DNA of 64,000 bases from AP-15 sp963789025 (GTDB lineage Bacteria; Pseudomonadota; Alphaproteobacteria; ATCC43930; CGMCC-115725): positions 558,001-622,000 of the forward strand of contig CAWBIT010000005.1 in assembly GCA_963789025.1 (NCBI GenBank). Reading direction: 5' to 3'. The notes under the pieces were generated by a model. The model searched no databases and had not been told where the DNA came from. It saw only the letters and a program-made list of their open reading frames with translations. This document shows, one piece after another, positions 28,614 to 36,651 of this stretch. A program made the position numbers and the translations under genes. Within the stretch, counting starts at the first letter, position 1. Each line of letters starts with the position of its first letter.

Positions 28614-29216
28614 TCAGGCCGCGATGAACAGGTCAAGGCCGGCGAGCGGTCCGCCCGCCTGCTGAATTCGTCCGCCGGTGACGAGGCCTCCGAGATCGAT
28701 GGCCGCAAAGCCGAAGCTCTCGATCAGGCCTTTCACGACGCGCTTGGATTCCTCGTCATCCCCGGAGACGAAGATTACGCGCTTGCCCTGGCCCTTGGCC
28801 GGCCCCTCATTGAAGTGAGCCATGCAAATGGAATTGAACGCCTTGACGATCCGCGCTCCTCGCGCGAAGCCGGCCACAATCTCGCTGGCACCGATGCCAC
28901 CAAGGTCGGCAAGAACGAGCTTGGGGCTGGTCTCGGCGAACGGGTTGGTGGCGTCGATGAGGACACGACCGTTCCACTCGGGCACGCCGCGCAAGGCCGC
29001 CTCGAGGTTCTTCCACGGCACGGCGAGCAGCACGTAGTCCAGGTTGGCCGCCTCCTCGACAGTCGCCGCCGAAGCGCCCCTGCCGAGTTCGGTCACCTTG
29101 TCTGCAAGCGCGCCGGGACCGCTCCGACTGCTCAAGACAATCTCATGTCCTAGGGCAAGCGCCTCGCGCGCAACTGCAAGCGCGACGGCACCCGCTCCGA
29201 TCGTCCCGATCCTCAT
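28614..29216 (-). CDS. NADPH-dependent F420 reductase-like protein
   Basis: This 200-residue single Rossmann-fold protein is of the F420-dependent NADP reductase-like family (pfam NAD-binding F420 type). Motifs are MRIGTIGAGAVALAVAREAL for the dinucleotide loop, YVLLAVPWKNLEAALRGVPE, LIDATNPFAE and RIVKAFNSICMAHF, and a C-terminal QQAGGPLAGLDLF. Many bacterial members act with NADP alone, so use of F420 is uncertain. However, an LLM-class flavin or F420 enzyme occurs elsewhere in the window at 50 kb. The ATG gives the canonical start. Confidence 0.82.
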   Translation of the reverse strand: MRIGTIGAGAVALAVAREALALGHEIVLSSRSGPGALADKVTELGRGASAATVEEAANLDYVLLAVPWKNLEAALRGVPEWNGRVLIDATNPFAETSPKLVLADLGGIGASEIVAGFARGARIVKAFNSICMAHFNEGPAKGQGKRVIFVSGDDEESKRVVKGLIESFGFAAIDLGGLVTGGRIQQAGGPLAGLDLFIAA

Positions 29217-29299
29217 CCGCTAGTCCTTTTGACTTTTAGAGAAGCGCGAAGTAGCGACCGAACTCATGGAAGCTTACGAACCTGCCAGACGGTTGCTCC

Positions 29300-30052
29300 T
29301 CAATAAGCGCCGGATAGCAACGCGCCCGCACCAGGGACGACTGGCTCGAGATTAAGTAAACGCAACAAAGCATATGCCGTTGCAATCGAAGCAGTGACCA
29401 CGGGCTTACCCGTAAGTGCTTCAACCTTCGGAACAACGGCTAGCGACGGCATCTGCACGCACGCAGAGAGGACAAGGACGTCAGCATTTGCGATTTTCAT
29501 ACCCTGCATGATGCCGGGCAACTCGTTTTGATCGTGCCGCGCCACGTCGAGGTTATGAGGGATCTCGAGCGCTACGTAGTCGAGGACGTCGTATCCCTCG
29601 TTAGCTATGTAGTCGACGATCAGTTTCGTGAGTGGCTTAATGTAAGGCGTCAGAACCACGATCTTTTTCGCGCGCATGACCTTCAAGCCGTCGATAAGGG
29701 CGTCTGCGCTGGTCACCACTGGCACTGCTGCATTGTTGTTACGTGTAATCCGCTCTAGGCGCTCCTGCGACGCCCGATGGTAACCAAGGCCCCTCGACAT
29801 GATCGCCACCAAGCATGCGTAGCCCATCACGTCGACCTGTGCGTCACTGAGTTCCAGTGCACAGCGATCGGACTCGCCATCCATCGATGCCAATTCGTCC
29901 TTTGATACCTCGGTCATGCGCATACGACTAGAGTGAAAGGTAAAGCGTTCCGGCCGGATCAGTTGGCGCGCCTGCAGCATTGCCGGGATCTCCGTCTCCA
30001 TCGTGATGTTTGAGGACGGCACGATTTGGCCAATTCGATAGAGGGTCTTCAT
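29300..30052 (-). CDS. Maleate cis-trans isomerase family protein
   Basis: This 250-residue Asp/Glu-racemase-superfamily protein resembles maleate isomerase, which converts maleate to fumarate using two active-site cysteines. YRIGQIVPSSNITMETEIPA is the typical start. The two Cys are in MGYACLVAIMS and VLVLSACVQMPSLAVVPKVE. VPVVTSADALIDGLKVM and KKIVVLTPYIKPLTKLIVDY complete the fold. The fumarate produced would feed fumC and mqo in the same region, but arylmalonate decarboxylase-type activity cannot be excluded. The frame is intact. Confidence 0.87.
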   Translation of the reverse strand: MKTLYRIGQIVPSSNITMETEIPAMLQARQLIRPERFTFHSSRMRMTEVSKDELASMDGESDRCALELSDAQVDVMGYACLVAIMSRGLGYHRASQERLERITRNNNAAVPVVTSADALIDGLKVMRAKKIVVLTPYIKPLTKLIVDYIANEGYDVLDYVALEIPHNLDVARHDQNELPGIMQGMKIANADVLVLSACVQMPSLAVVPKVEALTGKPVVTASIATAYALLRLLNLEPVVPGAGALLSGAY

Positions 30053-30280
30053 GAGCGGTGGCTCCTTCTGAAACGAGGGAGGTCAGGCAGTGCGGCTCGG
30101 CAGTCGGCCTCTCAATCTCTGGACCCTATCTGAAACATCGCGGCCCATCGCAGGCGCTGCCATAGCTAGTTCTGAAAACACACTTATCAAGACAGTTTTC
30201 AATTCGGTGCGCGTGTTGCGTCGGCGGCCTCGCTTAGGCTGACTTTTGGTAAGGTCTTCCACCCGTCGGCACTCCACAAT

Positions 30281-30320
30281 TGCCGCAAGGGACAAAATCT
30301 TAGCCGCAAGCGACAAAATG
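30281..30320. repeat. Tandem 20-bp repeats resembling an IS21-type end
   Basis: Two adjacent units read TGCCGCAAGGGACAAAATCT and TAGCCGCAAGCGACAAAATG. Repeated GCAAGCGACAAAAT units are characteristic of the ends of IS21-family elements in rhizobia. No IS21 genes are present. The repeat abuts and supplies the last codons of the TPR protein read on the minus strand, suggesting a deletion or IS excision scar. Confidence 0.4.
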
Positions 30321-33300
30321 CCGGTGCCGGACGTTTACGTCAGGGACGACGAGGCGGACGTCCAGCCGGCCCTGCGCCGACAGCACGTCGGCAAGTTTCC
30401 CCTGGCTCACCGACAGGTCGCGCTGCCACCCCGCGTTGCTCGGATCGCCCGCCGCCAGACGCTCGGCAATCGCCAGACCCGCGCCATAGGCGCTCAGCGC
30501 GTCGTCCAGCCGGCCCTGCGCCGACAGCGCGTCGCCGACCTTGTGCTGGCTCACCGACAGGTCGCGCTGCCACCCCACGTTGCTCGGATCGGCCGCCACC
30601 AGACGCTCCCTGATCGCCAGACCCGCGCGATAGGCGTTCAGCGCGTCGTCGAGCCGACCCTGCGCCGACAGCACGTCGCCGACCTTGTTCTGGCTCACGG
30701 ACAAGACGCGCTGCCACCCCGCGTTGCTCGGATCGCCCGCCGCCAGACGCTCAGCGATCGCCAGACCCGCGCGATAGGCGCTCAGCGCGGCGTCGAGCCG
30801 GCCCTGCGCCGACAGCACGTCGCCAACCTTGTGCTGGCTCACCGACAGGTCGTGCTGCCACCCGGCGTTGCTCGGATCGGCCGCCGCCAGACGCTCCCTG
30901 ATCGCCAGACCCGCGCGATAGGCGGCGCCGGCTTCTTCCAGATCGCCGTTAGCTTCGGCTGCGCTTCCGCTCAAGAGGTGGACAACGGCCGCGCGCGTGG
31001 GGTGCAACGATTTCGGGTCGCCGATTTCCTGCAAGAAGAAACGCGAATCCTGAATGAGCCCCCGACTTTGAAGCTGATCAACAAGCGGCGCCACAAGATC
31101 ACAAGAACGATCGGTTTGGCCGCACTGTCGGAGATGGTAGGCTGCTTCGATGCCCTCTTGCCACGAGCGGGACGATTTTGCCGCCTACTCGAGGTAGTCG
31201 CCGGCTCGCTGGTGGCCCTCCCGGTGGAAATCGTCACTGCTTTCGCATCGTGCTTCGGCGAGGCGTGAGAGGGTCGGATGGACGCGGTATGTGAGGCTCC
31301 AGCCGCCCTCCGATCTGGGCTCGCGGATCTCGGTCAGTAACCCGGTTCTGACCAACCGGCTTACTGCTTCCTCTCCACTGTCTCCCGCCAGCGCAATGAG
31401 CAGACCGCGATTGCCCGGCCGGCGCAGCACGCCGGCGCGAACGAGGAGCTCGCGCGAGGACGCATCCAACACCCAATCCCACAGCGCATCAAAGAGCAGG
31501 TTCTCCGAAAGCCGAGCGTCCAGTTCCGGCAATACCTGAGCTATGAGTTGCCTCTGTTCGTCATCGGCCGTCAGGCAGCCGGGAAGAAACGGGCCATGCT
31601 CGTATTCCCATCGCCTGATCAATTCTTCGATCAGCGCGTCGAGAAACTCGACCGCTCGCGGATGTCCGGCGAGTCTCCCGACGAGCCGCCCCCGGCTTTC
31701 CTCCGACAGCCGCCGCAGGCTCGGAAACCACAGCAGCATCCGCCATAACGCGTCCGCGGGCAGGCTGTCGAACGCCACCACCGCGCCGAAGTCGGGGTGC
31801 CGGGAACGGCTCGAAGCCAACACCGCGAGCCGGCCGGGGGCCTCTCTCTAAATCGCCAACAGCCCTTTCCACAAGCCGGCGCACTCGCAATCGCGCCACT
31901 CGGCAAAATCTCCGCCGTCGGTCTCCCGCGGCCCGGTCTGCAAAAATTCGAGATTGTCGAGATAGAGCACCAAGTTCCGCGGCTGTGCGGCGAGGAGACC
32001 CTGCAGCAAGAAGAGCAGATGCCCGCTGGAGCTTCGACGACCCTCGTCTTGCGACGCCGCCTGTTCGTAGGCAGCGAGCACACCGGACCACTTGTCTCCG
32101 CAAAGCGCGTTGCCGGCGGATTCGATATGGGAAACCAATCCGGCGACGGGATCAGGGGCTGTCTCGACGTCAAAGCACCACACGGCAAAGGGCTGCCAAC
32201 CGAGCCGGTCATAGACCTTCAGCGCTTCGGTGCAGAAGGCGCTCTTACCCAGCCCGCCGGCGCCCTGCACGACGTGCCGATGCTGCCCCTGGCGCAGATC
32301 GCGGCGCAGCGCGTGCATCTCTTTGCGACGGCCGACAAACCCCGCTTTGAGCACGCGCGTGCGACTGTTCGGATAGGGTCTCTCGGTCCGCCGCTCGGTC
32401 GTCTCGATCGCGACACTGTCGGCGTTCTCGAGCGTCGTGCCGAGCGGAAAATCCGGGCCGCGCTGATAGAGCACCATCTGCGCCCAGGCAAAAGCCATCG
32501 GGCCGTCCGACCATCCACCACCCGCGTCGCGGGGGAGATTTCGCCCGGCTGTTGCCCGCACCCGGCTCATCTCAAACCTGGCGATCCGCACGGCATCGCG
32601 CGTTCGCCGGCCGTCTGCCAGATCGGCGTAAAACGCCCGCTCGGCACGGGTCGAGAGGTCGTCGAGCACCGGCCCAAAATACGCAACGACCTGGGTAATC
32701 CCGTCGCGGTGCAATGCCGTGGCTGTGGCCGGCAACCCGCGGCGGTCGCCGTTCAACGCGACGGGATCGCCGCCATGGCAGCACGCCAGATAGAGGAAAC
32801 GGGGCACGCGGTCGGGCGCGCGCCGGCGGATTTCGGTCAGGAGCTCGCCGATCTCGACCGGCTTCGCGTCGCCGTACTCATCCTCGAAAACAAGCGTTCC
32901 CGGACCCCCATGGCCGGAGAAGTGAACGCCGATAGGCGCGGGGTTGCCACGCCGCAAACCCTCCACGAGATCGTCGACTTCACCCATCTCATTGATGACG
33001 ACCCCGAGATGCTCGTGCAGTGCGCGAACGATCGCGTAGCTTTCCCGCTCGTAGTCTAGACCGCTCCCTTCTGGGGCCGAGATGTTGACAAGGAGGCTCA
33101 TCGGCGCTGCGGGCTTGGACAACACCGGAGCAGTTTCGGCCGGCACAGAACGCGCGACATCGAGACGGCCGTCGCGGACGCCAAAAGTGCCGTCGAGCCG
33201 GATCAATTCCCAAGGCAGCGCGAGAATGCGGTCGTCGTCGCTTTCGATCACCAGCAGAGGCGGCGGCGGGTCGCCGCGAGATGCCGCGATCAGAAACGCG

Positions 33301-33725
33301 ATCTCCTCCGCGCTCAGCGCAAGCGCGAGTCCTTCGCCGATCCGCTGCGCCGCCGCATTCAGACGAGCCGCGTCCTCGGGCTTTTCGACGGGCACGCGGG
33401 AGAGCCGCCAGAAGGTGTCGAGCGCCTCTTCGAAGCCGAGGTCATTACACGACGGCGCCGCCAGATCACGCGTGACGGGGGCTCCGGCCGCGCGCCGCGC
33501 GCCGATCGTCCATTGCTCCCGCGCATTGTCTTTGAAAGAGATCGCCAAAGTCAGGGCCGGGAGGGGCACCGCCTCTGGAATATCGGCGGCTTTTTTCCGG
33601 CCGTTCAGAATATCAGCAAGCAGTTCCGGCGGAAGCTTTTCTACACCGTAGAATACAAATGTCTGGTTGTTGTCACCCGTGACGATCGCGTTGCCGAGCG
33701 CGTCCTGGCCAATCGTGACGGCCAT
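30300..33725 (-). pseudogene. CHAT protease-like - NTPase - TPR protein (NLR-like) with two in-frame TAG codons
   Basis: One frame of 1142 codons runs from ATG 33725 to TAA 30300 and is broken only by TAG at 31848-31850 (codon 626) and at 31185-31187 (codon 847). Residues 1-25 carry the motif IGQDALGNAIVTGDNN. A CHAT caspase-like domain spans about 150-420, with the His dyad member in VHFSGHGGPG (about 272) and Cys in FLYLACCHGGDP (about 315-316). An NTPase follows with FVGRRKEM (about 463), P-loop GAGGLGKS (about 488) and Walker B LVLYLDN (about 585). A helical segment comes between the stops, and the protein ends in four 48-residue TPR repeats. The end looks truncated at IS21-like repeats. 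CHAT-STAND proteins are ligand-triggered proteases in conflict systems; that role here is inferred. Confidence 0.8.
30350..30930 (-). repeat. Tandem 144-bp repeats encoding TPR units
   Basis: Four nearly identical units of 144 bases encode 48 residues each, with the core AYRAGLAIAERLAAGDPSN and LSVSQHKVGDVLSAQGRLD. The DNA similarity between units is high, implying recent expansion or homogenisation. The array ends abruptly after QGRLD at the low-coordinate side. Confidence 0.85.
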
Positions 33726-33736
33726 TGGAATGAGGC

Positions 33737-34144
33737 CTACGCAGCGAGGCCCACCAGAGACAGGAGCTTGTGCCAGTTGTCGCCGAGCCAGCCGACCGCG
33801 TTCTGCAAGTGGGTGGCAATCTGCCCGGTCTTTTCGCCGAAATCGGCGGCCTTGCTCGCGTAGCCGAGGGCCCGCTCCAGCGCCTTCCCGACCTCGTCCT
33901 TGTCGGGATTTGGCTTGACCGCGTCCCCGGCCGCTTCGCTTACCGCGTTGACGATCTTTTGCTGGTCATCGGTTTTCAGCTGCCCGAGCAGCTGCTTTAG
34001 CATCTCGAGCTCCCCACGGATGTCGACTTTTTCAGGCGGCGGCAGCTCTACCTTCTTGTAGCGAAGCTCGGCGGTGTTATGGTCGCCGGTCTGGATGATG
34101 TTGCCGACTGCGTCTCTGCCGATATTGACATTGCGCCCGCTCAT
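33737..34144 (-). CDS. Small partner protein sharing the N-terminal motif of the CHAT-NTPase
   Basis: This 135-residue protein ends 11 bases upstream of the CHAT-NTPase gene, so the two form an operon. Residues 5-24 read NVNIGRDAVGNIIQTGDHNT, which aligns without gaps to VTIGQDALGNAIVTGDNNQT of the neighbour. The rest is helical: RGELEMLKQLLGQLKTDDQQ, a Lys/Asp linker and a C-terminal amphipathic stretch NAVGWLGDNWHKLLSLVGLA. No enzymatic motif is visible. Matching N-terminal motifs in an effector and an NTPase suggest homotypic assembly, possibly amyloid-like. The small protein could be an adaptor or a membrane-acting effector. I do not know a named family for it. Confidence 0.75.
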   Translation of the reverse strand: MSGRNVNIGRDAVGNIIQTGDHNTAELRYKKVELPPPEKVDIRGELEMLKQLLGQLKTDDQQKIVNAVSEAAGDAVKPNPDKDEVGKALERALGYASKAADFGEKTGQIATHLQNAVGWLGDNWHKLLSLVGLAA

Positions 34145-34246
34145 GGGCCTCCCCTTTCTGGCGGCTCCTTTGTGCCGGAGCCGCGTTAACCGATCTCGCC
34201 CAATAATCGCGCAAATAACTACGCGATACCAGCCATCTCCAAAAAA

Positions 34247-35608
34247 TCAGGGTCTGGCCGCCTGCATCAATGCCGGCCATCCGCTGGCGATCCCGGGATG
34301 GTCTGCGGCGATCTTCGCCGCGGCCAGCCGGAAAGCGGCGGCATTGGCGTTTGCTCCCGGCGCGCGTTGCGGCACGGTCGGGGTCGCCACCGCAACGGGT
34401 TCCACGGTCGGGGGTTCGGGCAGGTCGGTCCGGGGTGCTGTGCGGGTAATTGCATCGGACAAGCGCGACAGCGACGGCTGTCGATCATAAACCTCGGGCG
34501 AATATAACCCGCCTGCATATTTGTCGGCGAGAAGCTGCAGGACGGAGGTGTGGTCCAACGCCCCCGAATAGACGGTACCGGGATCGACCAGCGGCGATAT
34601 CACAAAGCCAGGCACGCGCACTCCAGTGGAAAGAAATACGGGCGTGGGTCCATGGCCGGCAATCGGGCTGGGGATGTTCAGTGGCGATACATGGTCGTAA
34701 AAGCCGCCGTGCTCGTCATAGGTCACCAGCATCAACGTGCGGGCCCAACGCGGCGGGTTTGAGATCAGCGTGCCATAAATTGCAGTCAGCAGCGCCTGGC
34801 CGGGCGCGATCCCGGTAGGAGGATGATCATCGTTTGGCGCAATATGAGGTCCGTCAGTGTATTCGGGCTCGATGAAGATCACTGAAGGCATATTCTGCTC
34901 GGTTGTCCAATCCCGCGCGAAATTGCGGTAACGGCGGAAGCGCGGGTGCGCGTGCGGAACCAGCGCATCAAGCGCCAGCGAAGTGGCGATCTCGTCCTGC
35001 CAACGCCGCATCAGTGCAAAAAACGGGAGGAAATCGCCACTCTGATAGGCGCACCACGACACGTTGCGATCGGTCAGCCAATCATAAACGAGGGTCTGAT
35101 CAGGCAAGAACAGCGGTGCGTTGTCGACAAGGCTCGTAGTCCCGCTCATTGCCATCAGGCGGTTGGCTTGAGTGCCGGTCGGCAGGGGTGAAAACCAATG
35201 GTCGCAGACAGTGTAATTGCGGGCGAAAAAGTCGAATGCCGGCACATCCTGCGCCGTGTAATAGCCCATTACCAGCCGCTTGTTGGTCGGCGGCGGGTGA
35301 CGCATCAGATAACTCTCTACAAAGCCGTTCATCGGAAACGAACCGCCCACAGCCGCAGGTGAGCCGATTTGCAGCGCTATGGTCGCCTGCTCGTGCGGCG
35401 GATCATCAATTTGCTGAACCGAGAACTCGAAAGGCTGCACCCCGCTGTTGGCATGCTGCTGCAGCCACTGAGGGTCTGACTGAAGACCTTCGAGCGGCAG
35501 GCGCCCGGGGCCAGGAAGGTTAAGGTGGCCGAGCATGTGGTCGAATGACCGGTTCTCGAGGATAACGACCACGATCGTGTCGATCAGCTCCAATGCTGCT
35601 GGCATCAT
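34247..35608 (-). CDS. Phosphoesterase family protein (phospholipase C/acid phosphatase-like)
   Basis: This 453-residue protein of the phosphoesterase (PF04185) family contains non-specific phospholipases C and AcpA-type phosphatases. The metal and nucleophile block is VVVILENRSFDHMLGHLNLP. Further motifs are DHWFSPLPTGTQANRLMAMS, VIFIEPEYTD, LVTYDEHGGFYDHVSPLNIP and GFVISPLVDPGTVYSGALDH. No signal peptide is present from ATG 35608, and starting upstream does not create one. The C-terminus after residue 390 is Pro/Ala-rich. Its start is two bases past the tonB stop, so it may be the last gene of the recN-ligA-tonB operon. Confidence 0.85.
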   Translation of the reverse strand: MMPAALELIDTIVVVILENRSFDHMLGHLNLPGPGRLPLEGLQSDPQWLQQHANSGVQPFEFSVQQIDDPPHEQATIALQIGSPAAVGGSFPMNGFVESYLMRHPPPTNKRLVMGYYTAQDVPAFDFFARNYTVCDHWFSPLPTGTQANRLMAMSGTTSLVDNAPLFLPDQTLVYDWLTDRNVSWCAYQSGDFLPFFALMRRWQDEIATSLALDALVPHAHPRFRRYRNFARDWTTEQNMPSVIFIEPEYTDGPHIAPNDDHPPTGIAPGQALLTAIYGTLISNPPRWARTLMLVTYDEHGGFYDHVSPLNIPSPIAGHGPTPVFLSTGVRVPGFVISPLVDPGTVYSGALDHTSVLQLLADKYAGGLYSPEVYDRQPSLSRLSDAITRTAPRTDLPEPPTVEPVAVATPTVPQRAPGANANAAAFRLAAAKIAADHPGIASGWPALMQAARP

Positions 35609-35610
35609 GG

Positions 35611-36642
35611 TTACTCCCGTAGCGCCCCGGGGAAGGGGAAGCCGAATTCGAAGGGCATCGCGAGGCCCTGGAACCACTGGGGCAAGGGCGGGAAATGGCC
35701 GACCGCGGTGATCATTTCTGCAACCCGGTTGTCGATGTCGGGGTAGCCGGAGCTGCGCCGTACCTTGACGAGCGCGATCCTACCGTCATCGAGGACGACG
35801 AACTCGATGACCGTCATGCCGCGGCGCTCGCCCAGCATGGCCTGCGACAGCAGGTTGTAGTGCTGCCGGATCAGCGAATGCATGTAGGCGAGGTACTCGT
35901 CGCGGGTTGCCGCCGGGCCGGGGAACCTTCCCGGGCGGGGCGCCAAACTCCCCGGCTCTTCGACCCGCCGCGGAACCTGATGAGCCGCCGGTGTCGGCTT
36001 TGGCGCAGGTTTGGGAACGGGGTCGGGCTTTGGCGCATCGGGTTTCGCCGGCGGGAGCGGCGGCGGCGTTACCGCCGCCATCTGCTGCGGCTTTTCAGGC
36101 GGCTTCAACTCAACGGGTGGGGTTTCGGCCTTGGCCGGTTTTTCGGCCGCCGGCGGGTCGCCCTTCGGCTTGTCGACCTCTTTGGCTTCGGGCTCGCCGA
36201 GGTCCTCTGACGCCAGCCGGCCGCGCGGTGGCGGCGGAGTGGGTTTGGGCTGCGGTACCGGCGGCGGCTTTACTTCCGGTGCGGGCGGCGGCGGGGGCTC
36301 CATAACCAGCTGCACGGTTACCGGTTCGGTTTCGGCCGGCGGCGAGAACTGCCAGTCGATCAGCAGCAACAAAGGCAGCAGGTGCAATATGAGGGAGCCG
36401 ACGGGACCGCGCAGCCGCACCCACCAGCGAGGTCTATCAGCTTGCTGTTCTCGTTCGAGGGGTTCGGGCGACCGCAGCGCGTCATCCCGGTCTTCCCGGC
36501 GAAAGTCGGGACCCATCGATCCATGGGCACCGGCTTCCGCCGGTGTGACGAAGAAAATTGGCTCTCGCCAACTCTCAGCAACCGGGGCCACACCCGGGCC
36601 GAGCACCGGCTCCAGCCGGTCCTCGTCAGTGACGTCGAGCAC
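35611..36642 (-). CDS. TonB-like energy transducer with a repeat-derived insert
   Basis: This 343-residue protein has a single membrane helix at about residues 80-98 (GSLILHLLPLLLLIDW). A long Pro/Lys-rich periplasmic spacer runs from about 110 to 235. The C-terminal TonB domain holds YLAYMHSLIRQHYNLLSQAM and VVLDDGRIALVKVRRSSGYP. TonB couples the proton gradient to outer-membrane receptors. ExbB/ExbD are not nearby. The N-terminal stretch VTPAEAGAHGSMGP and FRREDRDDALRS is encoded by a palindromic extragenic-type repeat, so either the repeat was exapted in frame or the true start lies downstream. It follows ligA by 9 bases. Confidence 0.82.
   Translation of the reverse strand: MLDVTDEDRLEPVLGPGVAPVAESWREPIFFVTPAEAGAHGSMGPDFRREDRDDALRSPEPLEREQQADRPRWWVRLRGPVGSLILHLLPLLLLIDWQFSPPAETEPVTVQLVMEPPPPPAPEVKPPPVPQPKPTPPPPRGRLASEDLGEPEAKEVDKPKGDPPAAEKPAKAETPPVELKPPEKPQQMAAVTPPPLPPAKPDAPKPDPVPKPAPKPTPAAHQVPRRVEEPGSLAPRPGRFPGPAATRDEYLAYMHSLIRQHYNLLSQAMLGERRGMTVIEFVVLDDGRIALVKVRRSSGYPDIDNRVAEMITAVGHFPPLPQWFQGLAMPFEFGFPFPGALRE
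36480..36552. repeat. Palindromic repeat inside the tonB reading frame
   Basis: The plus strand reads GTCATCCCGGTCTTCCCGGC, then GAAAGTCGGGACCCATCGAT and finally CCGGCTTCCGCCGGTGTGAC. It is an imperfect palindrome with GTCAT/GTGAC ends around GGCGAAAGTC and CATGGATCGATGGG cores. Units of this shape (GTCATTCCCGCGAAAGCGGG type) usually lie between genes; here it codes for about 24 residues of TonB. A related unit occurs at about 48940. Confidence 0.65.
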
Positions 36643-36651
36643 CTGTCGCCA

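Noticed and set aside
30083..30316. 77-residue open frame on the minus strand next to the maleate isomerase gene
   Set aside because: It overlaps the IS21-like repeats and the end of the TPR gene, has low-complexity basic composition and no ribosome site; more likely the inside of an old IS end.
31185..31850. Frameshift between CHAT-NTPase and TPR parts
   Set aside because: Checking the frame shows that the three open parts are in the same frame; they are separated only by TAG codons.
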